Assembly (NCBI GenBank): GCA_949130485.1
Contig: OX422186.1
Span: 10,868,271-10,932,270 of the forward strand
DNA from: Agelas oroides
Lineage: Eukaryota; Porifera; Demospongiae; Agelasida; Agelasidae
DNA length: 64,000 bases
Direction of reading: 5' to 3'
Shown here: one piece after another, positions 22,266 through 34,400 of the stretch
How the letters are laid out: each line of letters starts with the position of its first letter
Numbering within the stretch: position 1 is the first letter of the stretch
Notes under the pieces: model-generated
What the model saw: only the letters and a program-made list of their open reading frames with translations
Databases searched by the model: none
What the model was told of the DNA's origin: nothing
Translations under genes and position numbers: made by a program

Positions 22266-23767
22266 CTATAGTGTGTATGTTCTCAGCTTGTTATCAGTTC
22301 CACCACTTGCTAGTACCTACAAGTGACAACAGTGAACAAATCATTATTACCACCGCTTGCAAGCAAGTAATCCCCCTGAAATAAGCAACCTTGATCAGGA
22401 CACTCGATCAAGTCCTAACTTCATACTACTGAAATGGTGGGTCTAGCTGAACTTGTGCAGTCACTCACTTAATTACACATAAAATGTGAAAACTATTCCA
22501 TTGTGGCATGCATCTATGCAGTATGTATGGAAATTTAGCGATACAGCACTTCGAATGCATAGGGTTTCAGTGGTCTGGGAATGTGACTGTATGATTCAAA
22601 ATGACCGATTTGAACCACACGGGACAGACAATAGTCTGGAGATGCTACACATGTATAACAAGCAACTTCACCTACCTTTGGTAGTGTCCAGTCGAGACAC
22701 AGCACCTTCCCCTCATGTGCTGTGATGGTGAACAGTGGTACCTTGGGGCTACGTGTGTCCCACAGACGGACAGTGCTGTCGTAGGAGCCGGAGAGGAGCT
22801 GGTGTTCATTGTCTGGGGACCAACACACCGCCACCACCCACCCCTGGTGGGAAATCAGGGTTGACTGCACCATGGAGGTTTCTGTGTGCGTGTGTGCATG
22901 TGTGTGTGTGTGTGTGTGTGTGTGTTTGAGAATCTTCCTGTTAAGGAGGGTGGCAGGGAACTTGTCCATTGTACTTTGAGTCAGTGAAAAGGAGATATTT
23001 TATTTTATTTACCTATTCCTTTTGGGGGGGGGGGGGGGGGGGGGGGGGGGGTGCGGCCTGTACGTGTGTGATATAGTATGCTATATGATGTAATGTTAAG
23101 CCCATCCCTATGGGGGTATCACAGCTTTGACTGTTCTGCTGTTTCCAGTTCTTAGTTTTCTTTTTGCTGGTCATCAGGGGAGTTCCCAGTCTGATCTTTG
23201 CACAAACACAGGTTTCGGCTCCTTTAAACTCCCGACCTGTGGATGGCTATAGAAAGGGCGGAGCCACTCCCGTATGTACATGGAGTCCAGCTTAGTCTGG
23301 TAGTTGGGACATGCTGCATGTGGGCTTGAAACATGTAGGCTCACTACATGCGATCTTACACATGCTTTGAGTCATCGGTCTTATGGTAGCTAGATGACTA
23401 TAGACTGTCACAGCTATTTGAACTTTAACTTGAATCTCTGAGAATGAAATGAGTACTTGAACTATTGTTTTTGTTTACAGACCAGCAAAATGAAAGTAGT
23501 AGCAATGCCAGAAGTATACTTCTATGACTTATCTCTTAGGAAGGCAATGGATGCTGCTAGATTCTTCTCTTTAGTTGATCTCTCTTCTTTCTCTTCTACA
23601 TGTGACCGACTTTTTCTCATGATGTCATAGGTAGGCTATGACATCATTGGTAATTAGTTGGGTGTCTATCAATAACTGTTATCTACAAGTTGTGTGACTT
23701 ATCTAATTTTGGTTAATGTTGTTATGTAGACTCAGACAGGGAGTGTGTGTGCTTGTGTGTGCGTGTG

Positions 23768-23812
<45 letters not shown>

Positions 23813-23892
23813 ATGAATGAACAATGTACTGCTGCAGTACTTCAGTAAACTGATATGGCCATATGACTAGATTATTGGCCCCATTCCTGCCA

Positions 23893-23923
<31 letters not shown>

Positions 23924-26900
23924 GTACATACATACATACATACATACATACATGCATACATACATACATATATACATACATACATACATACATACATGCA
24001 TGCATGCATACATACATACATACATGCATGCATACATACATACATACATGCATGCATGCATACATACATACATACATGCATGCATACATACATACATACA
24101 TGCATATAATAGTTACATTCCCCAGACGGAGCAGCATGAGCCCGAAGGGCGAATGCTGTTCTGTCTGGGGAATGTAACTTATTTGTTAGATGTTACCCCT
24201 AGCAACCCACTGCCACACCCATAATCACCTCCACCCATTCTACTCCGTGTTATTCAAGTACAAAGTTTTGGTTGCTAAGCAACATCTAACAAACATACAT
24301 ATATACATACATACATACATACATGCATGCATACATGCATGCATACATACATACATACCTACATACATACATACATACATACATACATGCACTTGTCTTA
24401 CCGGTCTGTCTGGTATCCCAGATCCTGATGTGTTTGTCTGAGTTGGCGGAGGCGACAAGTCCAGACAAGTGACTCCAGTCAATGTGGTGGAACACTTTGG
24501 AGCCAGTCTACAAAAAATAGATAGCCTAGCTCATTCCCCGGCCTTCAACTTTGCTCGTCACTTGCAGTGCTCAAGTGAAAGAAGGCCTAGTAAAGCTCGA
24601 GTGATGTACTAGCATGGTCATCAGGACCTTCTCCTGCTTTAGAACTGCAAGTGACAAAAGCTAGGTCAAAGGTAACCTTGTTCTGGACCCCACAGTACTG
24701 CAAGCGACCAACGTACATGTCAGAAGATCTGGGAACGAAGCTCTCTACTTGTATAGGCCTGTGTAGCTATAGGTATATCCATGTTTGACAATCCTGCCGT
24801 TGCGCTGCTCTAGCCAGAAAGATGTCTGTTTGTGTACGTACTATGTATGGCACAGAAGCTGCTCTCACAGGACAATGAAGTTGAGGGACAATGGGAGTTA
24901 AAACTCGGCAATAAAGGTCTTAACTCTCAAGTCTAGAGAAATAGTCACTGTAACTGGATATTTGGTTGATCACAAACAAAACAGAATGTTGTTTGTTTTG
25001 AAGCAGTGTAGTCTCCATCTTACCAGGGTGGCTGTGTTCACTCCACTGGTCAGGTCCCACACTCGTATGCAGTGGTCCCAACCAGCAGTAATCACGCCAT
25101 CCTCCTGGTTGTTAGGCCACACCACAGCCGTCACCGGCTGGTTGTGGCCCAAGAGAGTCACGAGGGGTGTCCTGGTGGTGGGACTGTGTCTCGGAGCAGG
25201 AGGCCTCCTCTTCTTGGATGGAAGGTCACCATCTTCCTCCACCTCTTCTGTAGCACTGGAATCAGCAGCTGCGGAGAATGAACCACATCGCTAAGGCCAC
25301 AATATGATAATCTGAGTGCTAATATTTCTTTTTTGATTAGGTATCTACTCTTTTCGACTTTTGCATAAATCCTTCCCATGAAGATAGTGTAAAGGTTGCA
25401 TATTATGAAGGGATTTACTTGTCGTTTACTTACTCACCTGCTGACCAGACTTTCAGAAACTTGTCCCAAGAGACACTGCAGAACTGCATGGAAGGAATCC
25501 AACTTGAAGATAGTGTTTCTATACACGGTATTAGGAGAGGGGAGGAAGCTAGGGCAAAGGGCAGGGGCAACGATGTATGAAGCATGCTTCCCTTTCCCTC
25601 ACCTTCCCTTTCCCCATAATTAAGTATGGAATTGTCATAGTGTTGCATGATGTAATCAGTGTTAGTGGGCAACTATAGCAGCTCTCCAAATTCTCTGGTT
25701 ACCAAGGATATACAGACCAGTGAAGCAAAGAGACAGTAGTCTATATCATTACACGGTTTTCACTTTACTTGTACAAGAAGCTGACCTTTGACCTGTCAGG
25801 ACTGACTGCAGCTGCTTCAACAGAGCGAGCATGCCCCTTGCACTGGTGGAGCAGTTTCACTGCTGAGTCAGCAGGTGAGAATCTCCAAATATGGACATTC
25901 TGGTCCTGGGACGCACTTAAAAATAAGCACCCATCTGGAGAGTCATCTGGATGTGATTATATGTGAATATATACATATATTGAGTCTATTGTGGGCTGGC
26001 TCCTCTGCCATATATGATCTAGAGGCTAAATTGCATGTCGTCACATGCATTGATAACATAATACTATGAGTTACCATAGTGGCCCATGCTGAAAAAAGAA
26101 ACTAGCTAGCCTTGTTCCCTAGCTCTAGTGCATGGGAGGAGAGAAGAGAGCAATGTACGCACTATTTGCCATGTGCAGTCCCTAGCGTTAAGCCTGGGAA
26201 GCCCACCCCATACCCTGACATGTCTGCATGTGATACAGTTGTATTCCAAACACCCAAACCCAAACACCCACGTACCCCAAACATCCGTACCCCAAACACA
26301 CACATGCCCCAAACATCCGTACCCCAAACACCCACATGCCCCAAACATCCGTACCCCAAACACCCACATCCCAAACACCCATATCCCAAACACCCACATC
26401 CCAAACACCAGGAATCATACTTGACAATGGCAACCATGCAGATACTGTACTTGTATATGTATGTTAGCACACATCAGAGCTACAATTTGTACACACACAA
26501 GATAGTACTTACCTGTTGTTATCCACTGTACATCCTTGATGGGGGCACTGTGACATTCAGCTGTGCACAGGAGCTGACCTGAGTAGGCAGACACCATAAC
26601 TCTTCCAACACACACTCTCACGGTAACTAGGAACATGCTTCTTCATCATGGGGCAAATCTGAGCTAGTAGCTGCTTACACAGGAAATTTCACACCCTGTG
26701 TACTAAGCCAAAGGCAGTCTTCCCTGATACAGATAGGTGACCACATATATGTACAGACACCTGTCCAGCCAGGGCAGCTGCACACACACACACACATGCG
26801 GAATGCAGTTGGGGCGCTCATTGCGACTACTACATATGATGAATCTCATGGGACATCAGTTTGCTCAGTGGTGGATGTTTGCTACCAACCCCCTTCCTCT

Positions 26901-28033
26901 CCCCCTCCAGATCTCCCTTGTCCCTCCCCCTGCACCCTATCCTGTGGTATGGTGTTGGGTACCTGCTACAGAACCTACTGGGTACTCAAACTCTTGACAG
27001 CATGAGGATTTTCTGCATGTGAAGTGTTCATCCAAAATGCATGTTCCACTTACCATCATGTCTCCAAATTCTGACTCTGTTGTCATAGCAACCAGTTAGT
27101 ATGCTATAGAGAGAACAGACATACACACCAGTCACATTAACAGGAATTATCAATTGTTTCTGCGTTCAGCACACACAATCTGCTGCTCAACCATCATTAA
27201 AGGGGCAATGTCCACTGTATGCGTACTTTGGGAGGGCAGTTGCGCCCTGCTCCGCCACCCCTGGTCCCTGCATTAATCACTCACAATCTACTGCTGCAAT
27301 GGACACAGCTGACCCAGTCTTTATGGTTGAACACCTCGGAGAGGGACGGCGGAGGACTGCGCTCAATGTACTCAATCTGGATCACATTTTCCTACAGTGT
27401 AAGTGTTAACAGAAATGATTTAAGCGCAGAGTACAGATTACTCAGAATTGTGGGCTGAATACTGAGAAACAAACTTGCAAACACATGCTCAAAGGTACCA
27501 GTTGATTAAAGGAAAGTGAAAAGCTTTAAGTCACCGGAAATGAAACCCAGGGTCCCTCTCTGTCACTCTGTTTGGTCCCACAGTGAACTTACAATTGGGA
27601 TGTTTCTCTCTGAGATGTGAGTTCCAAGAGTACTTCGTATCAGCTCTCCGTTGATGAGGAAATCAAACCGCTTGCTGTTCTCTTCTTCACCTGCAGACTC
27701 TGTGGAGGAACGTATACAACACATGACCTTGGCAACCCATGTCCCTCTCGCAAAGGAAGAATTTGGTCACATTGTGACAAAGAAGGAATTGTAGCAGTCC
27801 CACGTCAAATCAAATGTTTATTGGTTGTGTAATTTGTTTATATTACAGCACCATATTGCCGGTGGGGCTTGCACTGAGTACGTTATCACTTGTCATTCAT
27901 ACTCACCTTCCAGCAACTGATTGATGAGCGTGGTCAGCTCTTGTCTGGCAACTGTCCCCGGAATTGAGAATGGAGTCTCTGGAACAACATACCTGGTGAA
28001 ACAAACGATAGACATGCATACACACCAGGCAGG

Positions 28034-28084
<51 letters not shown>

Positions 28085-28318
28085 CTAGCTAGTATAGTAT
28101 AAGATAGATAGATTGATTCAGCTTGCAAACAGCAATTATATTCTAGAAATTTTTACACAGCACAAGTAAAAAACGTAAACAAAATTAATGTGTAAAAGAA
28201 ACAATAATCTATATGCAGAACAGGAACAAATTGCATGTTACATCCTATACCTCTCCTCTTTGGTGAAGAAGGAAGCTTGGACATGGGGTGTCTCCCCTGC
28301 ATCTAACTTTTCAGCCAT
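22266..28318 (-). CDS. WDR12: Ribosome biogenesis protein WDR12 (Ytm1 family)
   Basis: Nucleolar WD-repeat protein of the PeBoW complex (Pes1-Bop1-WDR12), needed for 28S rRNA processing and large-subunit assembly. Twelve exons: 28251-28318, 27907-27992, 27593-27699, 27285-27391, 27054-27103, 26513-26578, 25793-25946, 25438-25502, 25024-25268, 24402-24507, 22676-22881, 22266-22316; total 1,311 bases, 436 residues. The N-terminal NLE domain is present (VVPETPFSIPGTVARQELTT), then WD repeats with recognisable cores (FILTGCYDNRVRIW, FLSASQDQNVHIW, FCSVSWDKFLKVW, VITAGWDHCIRVWD, VASANSDKHIRIWD, LLSGSYDSTVRLWD, LASGGTDNKLRTY). The lysine-rich SKKRRPPAPR insertion before the fifth repeat matches the family. 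Starts 108 bp from LIN9, divergently. Confidence 0.96.
23020..23050. repeat. Poly-G tract
   Basis: Run of about 30 G in the 1.5-kb WDR12 intron between exons 22676-22881 and 24402-24507. Confidence 0.9.
23739..24390. repeat. TG and CATA microsatellites in WDR12 intron
   Basis: (TG)n at about 23742-23811, (CATA)n at 23892-24107 and again at 24294-24388, the last ending close to the donor of exon 24402-24507. Between the two CATA arrays lie a hairpin (24113-24178, TTACATTCCCCAGAC and its inverse) and an inverted-repeat element. Confidence 0.9.
24182..24293. mobile_element. Small inverted-repeat element, about 112 bp
   Basis: TTTGTTAGATGTT at the left and AACATCTAACAAA at the right are exact inverses of 13 bases, followed inward by CCTAGCAAC and GTTGCTAAG. 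It abuts a CATA array on its right side. Confidence 0.6.
26233..26410. repeat. Tandem repeat of CCCAAACACCCACAT/CCCAAACATCCGTA units
   Basis: Units of 12-23 bases (CCCCAAACATCCGTA, CCCCAAACACCCACATG) repeat across about 180 bases of a WDR12 intron. Open frames on both strands (PKHPHPKHPY, VFGMWVFG) are artefacts of the repeat. Confidence 0.9.
28035..28084. repeat. (GATA)n microsatellite
   Basis: About 12 copies of GATA in the first WDR12 intron. Confidence 0.95.
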
Positions 28319-28426
28319 TTAATACATATACAACACACGTGGGCCACGTGAGTAGTCGGAATCAATATTAACAAGCACGCGCACGCATGCGCGTTTGATG
28401 AATCGTTTTAGTAAAAATATGAAAAA
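28319..28426. promoter_or_regulatory. Bidirectional promoter of WDR12 and LIN9
   Basis: Only 108 bases separate the two start codons. The interval holds two E-boxes, CACGTG at 28336-28341 and 28345-28350, set as a palindrome, and a GCGCACGCATGCGCG stretch resembling an NRF1 site. E-boxes of this kind bind Myc/Max or USF in other animals, and WDR12 is a known Myc target in mammals; use of the sites here is inferred. Confidence 0.7.
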
Positions 28427-31400
28427 ATGGCGGAGAACAGAGTGCTCAAGAAGCAAGGCTCTCCCTTCGATTTCGACTCAGGTACGCCTACTGTTGGGAT
28501 ATCGGGGTGCCGTGTGGTTCTGGATAGTCTGCCTCCTACCAAAGTTGCCAGTTTAGTGGGGACACCCTCAACCATGCTGGGCTGAGTAAGCCGCCAGGCC
28601 GGGAATTTCACTCCGTGGCTTCGTTTCACGTAGGAGGGATATAAGAAGGGCCATTACAAAAGCACTATGGGAGCTATAAAGCAGACTGGTGGATAATATT
28701 GGGCTTGGGCATGTGGGTGGAAAGTTATTTTCACTTTGTGAAAGTAGTTCACCTACTTTGCTGCTGTAACTTATTATTGCTGTGTCTATGTTTGTGTCGG
28801 TGCTGATGCTGGATCTGTTGGAATATACAGCACCGGAAATCCTGTTCACCCGCCCAACCCTAACCTTTACTCTACCTGTCCTCTAATGTTAATCCAGATT
28901 TCCTGTGTCGTATGTCCCAACTGATCCCTAATGCTTACCTGTGGTGTACTCCCCACCCTTCCTTCCCTCACCTAGACACACCGGTGCCTGCAGCCGAAGT
29001 TCTCATTGACCTAAAGGGTAAACCAGTCTACACCACACTTGTTGAGCTATAGACCTTAGTGTACAATTTGTGTCATGTTTTCAACCAGAGGTAAATAGAT
29101 AAGGGAGAAGTGAAAAGCTGGCAGCTCGATTCTGGTGACGGCTGGCTTTTTGCTTTCATCTTATTTGCCACACAACATCAAACAAATCTTTAATCTGTGG
29201 CACATGTTCCTCTGAGTGTCAAGAAGCTGTAAACTGTACACAATAAGACTCCTAAAGTTGACTGTCTCTCCACAATTACAGAAGCATATGTGTTTCCACC
29301 TGATAAGAGTAAGGTCTTAAGGTGGCCTATTGCTTGGCTGGAGTTTTTAGGTTAAGCTGCGTGCCTCCTTGAAGTTGTGACCTTGATTTCTTGCCACTCA
29401 CAGAGGCAGTAGCAGCCTTGTTCCTCACCCCCCGCCAAGCTTTCTGTTGATTGTAGTGCTGCAAGCAACATAAAGCTTGGCGGGGGGTGAGGAACGAGTC
29501 CACAGTGACAGTATACAGTAGTCCATGTTCTGGACCATGGAGGCTCTCTGCTTACTGATAACTGTTTACTCATAGACATTTATTCACATATGATACCCAT
29601 TCATGATATTGGCTTCTCTGGTGTTTGATATGGACTTCACTGTTAACCAATAATGCTGGTACATGAATGTGGTAGCCTTGTTTCAAAGTCTTCACTCAAC
29701 TTTCCGCCACTCATGATGGAAAGCTGGGCACGGGCCCAGAAGCAAGGCCACTCAACTTTCCGCCACTCATGATGGAAAGCTGGGCACGGGCAAGGCCACT
29801 CAACTTTCCGCCACTCATGATGGAAAGCTGGGCATGGGCAAGGCCACTCAACTTTCTGCCACTCATGATGGAAAGCTGGGCAGAGGCCGGAAGCAAGGCC
29901 ACTCAACTTTCCGCCACTCATGATGGAAAGCTGGGCATGGGCCGGAAGCAAGGCCACTCAACTTTCCGCCACTCATGATGGAAAGCTGGGCATGGGCCCG
30001 GAAACAAGGCCATATTTGACTTGTGGAGCCAGGCCTGCCTTGAAATGAATATCAGATCGTATCCATGTTTACTGTAACCTATGTAGTATGATGGACAAGG
30101 CAGACATACCATATAGACAAAATCACTGTTTGGGTTGTCTCGTGTGGGGCTTGCTCAGGTTTGCCCTTGTATCTTGTCCAGATGGGTACGTGCAAGTTTC
30201 TAGTATGAATATGGCGGAGGAGAACCCTTCAATTAAAGTATATCTTAATGAGTATTAGTATAATACATTGGTGCACTTTATATTGTGTAAGACTGCACTT
30301 CATGTTCGCCTCTCTAGAGTCAGCGAGGAGAAGACGGACCCTCCAGAAGCTAAGAACCTCCCCAAGAAAGAAGCACTACTCTGAATCATCACCAAGGAAA
30401 CCACCTAGTGTAAGTGCCTAGCAACTGAACAACCAATCAGAGGTGGGATTATCAGACCACATCCTACAATACAGCTGGCCTGTAGACTGTTTGATGAGAA
30501 AAGTACAAAGCTGGCAGTCCCTGAACCCAGGGATCCAGATTTGAACTGCCAGTACTACTCTCAAGCCAGGGGCCCTGGGTTTGATGACTGTCTCTTTACC
30601 TTTCTCTCATCTTCCTTGTAACATCAAACGTGTCTTTATTTTCAGCTGGGGTAAGATGTACTATAGCATTTGGATGTGGATTGCTTGCAAGCTCATTCTC
30701 AAAACCCGTCCTGGTCATCTTGCAAAGTCTCCTCTGTATGTGCTGAGTCAGCTGTCCCAGTTAGTTACCCTGTTGACTCGGTCAGTCAGCACGTATGAGA
30801 GGTATCATAAAAATGACCAGGCGGCCTTTTTCAGATACTGATGTGTACTGTTACGTCTCACCTGTCAGCTGTTGTCTTCTTCAGTTGTTCTAAGAATTAA
30901 CCAATCATTTTCAGCTGTGTGCAAATTCATCCAGGTTGTCAGTATGGTGCTAAGATTCAGAGTGTGCATTCTATGATCATTAAAACCACAAAATACCAAA
31001 AAACATCTTAACTAAGTATTTTGAACCTGGAGAGTGTAGTGTATCAGTACTACGAGTAGTGTGCACTTCGTCTAAACAGGCTTGCATGATTATATAAAGT
31101 ATCACCATAGTACAAAGCTATACCAGAAAGTATCACAAGTTTGTTGCCGTCTGTATTGTTACAAGTGCGCAGCACGAGTAACAATGCCAATGGCAACAAA
31201 CGAGTGATATTTTTTACGGTATAGCTTGGTACTATGATGATAATGATTTTATCATACGAACCTTCGATTTCATTGCACGTTCAGACACAGCACATGTGAC
31301 TTGTACTACCTGATACGGATTCTCACGTGACTTGCAGTACCTGATACGGATTCTCATGTGACTTGCAGTACCTGATACAGGTTCTCGCACGACTTGCAGT

Positions 31401-34400
31401 ACCTGATACAGATTCTCGCGTGACTTGTAGTAAAAAATACAACTTTCTAACTCATGCGAATGTATGGGAGTCAATGAGGAAGCCTTGCAGCTGCGTTCAG
31501 TTTATAAAAATCATTACCGCTTAACGAAAAGAAAAGTCACTCATTTGTTGCCTCAGCATTGTTACTCAATCGTGCCGTGCAATCGCAAACAATACAGATG
31601 ACAGCAAACTCACGATGTCTTTTGGTATAGTTTGTACATGCATCAATGAAGGACTGTTCTCCCCACAGCAACAAGTTCATGACATGTTCATTTTCCTCCC
31701 CACAGCACCGCACCAGTAGCAGACGCTTGGACTTTACCTACAACTCGTCCAACGTACAGAACAGCATGTCAGAGAGCAGCGAAGAGGAGGAGGTGATGGA
31801 TAGTCCTTTGTTTATTGTTTACAGCCTGCTTTATTGGTAACTAACTTCGCAAAGTTTTGCAACCAGTTTCTGTCTTTTTCATGGAGAAAGGGGAGCAATC
31901 AGGACTGTGTTCTATCTGTACGTCATGATTGTCTTTCTGCACTTATCATACAGGAGTATATAGCTGTATCCCAGAAGAGACCAAGAAGGTGTGTACATTA
32001 ATAATTATTACATGTTGCTACTATGGTAGGAGTGCTTGTTTGTTCCCAAGCTGTGTACATATGAAGATAATTTCACACATGGTTTGGGAGCAAGGCCGAT
32101 AACTGCTTAGAACTACCCTCCAAAATGCACAGGATCAAGGGACACCTGTCAGCTGCCTTCAGCTAGCTACTACAGTGGAACCTCTCTAATAAGGACATCC
32201 TTAGGACCAAAATACTTGTCCTGATTAGTGACGTGTCCTTATTTCAGGGGTGTCACACTGTAACAGCTAACTCAGTAACTCTCAAAATTCAGCCCCCATC
32301 TAACATCTGTATATCTAAGAGCTTATGCACTGTATTTCTGGCACTCATGAGTTCTTGGCACAAACTTGGGGTATATTTGATATTGATGCACATGTTTCTT
32401 GTTCTCCGTGCAGAGAGACAAATCGCAATCAAGTGAGCATTGTGTGTGTGCAGTACTGTGTGTCATGGGTGTACCTTTGTGTATGTTCTATTGTGTATTG
32501 TGTATTTGTATTGTGTATTGTGTATGTGTATTGTGTATGTTTATTGTGTATTGTGTATGTGTGTTGTGTATTGTGTATGTGTATTGTGTATGTTTATTGT
32601 GTATTGTGTATGTGTGTTGTGTATTGTGTATGTGTATTGTGTATTGTGTATGTGTGTTGTGTATTGTGTATGTGTATGTGTGTTGTGTATGTGTATTGTG
32701 TATGTGTATTGTGTATGTGTGTTGTGGACTTAGAATTTGCCCCAGCACTCTCAGAGTGGGGACTGGTATTGTCATTGAATGTGATAAGTAGTCAACCCTC
32801 CCCACCCTCACCCATCAACCCTCCCCACCCTCACCCATCCCACAGCAAGCGTTGTACACCTCTCCATCCAAGCACAGAACAGACCAAGCCATTCTGGTGA
32901 GCAGTTTGCTAGCCATGAAATTTTCCCTAGCTACTGTACCTAGAAACTGCTGCCACAATGAAAGTTGATACATGCAACCTTGCCCTCCTCATTCGCTGAA
33001 ACCTGTGGGGAGAATAATGTGATTTACAGCTTCAACCTAGTCATATGCATGAATGCACGTGACATTACTCCAGTGCAACTGATGAGGCCCGGTATTGACT
33101 GAAACATGTCCTGTGCAGTGAGCAGGGAGATGTGGTTCACTGATTGTTCATGAATAGTCTCATTCCCAGGCTTGTCCTGATTTTTCAGTCTCAGAATGAG
33201 GCTAATGCATGAACAGACACACGTGAGTGCCAGGTTGCTGTGAAACTGTATGCTCATAACCTAGGTCTAAAGTCTGGCACTCGGCGGTAAGGTGTACATA
33301 CTGTGGTAACTGGACTACTTGAGTACAGCCCTTTGTTACAACTGTATGGTTTGTGTGCTTCAGCATACAGTGAGCAGCCGGCTACGCAACCTGCTCAAAC
33401 TGCCCAAGGCCCACAAGTGGTGCTACTATGAGTGGTTCTACTCGGACATTGACCAGTAAGTCCACAGTGCAGTATGTAGTGTCGTTTTCCAGTTGCAGGC
33501 TCCCACCCAGGTTTTTGTCACGATTTCTGTCCTGCAAACAACGAAAACCTGGGCAGGGGCGGGGAATGGGGCTACAGTATATGTAAGGCTCACTCAACAT
33601 TGCACTCAACATTTCATGGGTTGGTACGTAGTTAGACTCTGTAGAAATTGCAAGACCTCATGTCAGGTTGTGTAAGCTTCATGTGCACCCCTGTGTCTCA
33701 AAGGACATTTCAAAGCGAAGCAGAAGGGAACAAATGAACCAGTTGCTAATGAATCTGCCTATCCTGTTGCAGGCCTCTGTTTGAAGGAGAGAACGACTTT
33801 TGCAGGTGTCTCTCCGAGATGTTTCCAGAGCTAAAGGTTTGCAGCATGTACCACTGTATAGCACACACACACACACACGACAGGCTTTTCCACATGATGG
33901 TGAGAATTTTTCAATTATTGTTTTATTTGACACTGCATGTGGTACTTTGCTACCAGTTGTAAATATGACCTAATTAGCAATATATATCTGTATGCATACA
34001 TTCACACACACACACACACATAGACCCGCAGATTGACACGGGTACAATGGTGTCAGCTGCGTCGGCTTATGGGGAAGCCTCGGAGGTGTTCCCCGACCTT
34101 CTTCAAGGAGGAGCGGGCCCTCATGGAGAGCAAGAGGAACAAGGCCAGGCAGATACAGCAACAGGTCCACCAGGGCATTGTAAGCTTGTACCATTGCAAC
34201 TGGGGGCCGAGTTAGAGCCACATTATCTTCCTCACATTGGTCTGAGTCACTCGGCCACTGAGTACATATCTCCCAGGGTTCACTGCTTGATCGCTTTCAG
34301 TGTGCAAATTCGAAGGGGGAGGCCTGGGAACTAGCGTCAAACCCAGGCCGCTACCTGGGAACAAGACTGGAAACAGGCAGAATTAGATATTGCTGGTCAA

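Noticed and set aside
24113-24178. TTACATTCCCCAGAC hairpin as a member of the TAGYCTCG family
   Set aside because: Different ends and no 9-bp flanking duplication; probably part of another repeat.
32325-32900. Cysteine-rich 191-codon frame
   Set aside because: Translation of a TGTATTGTG repeat in a LIN9 intron; the short real exons are in other phases.
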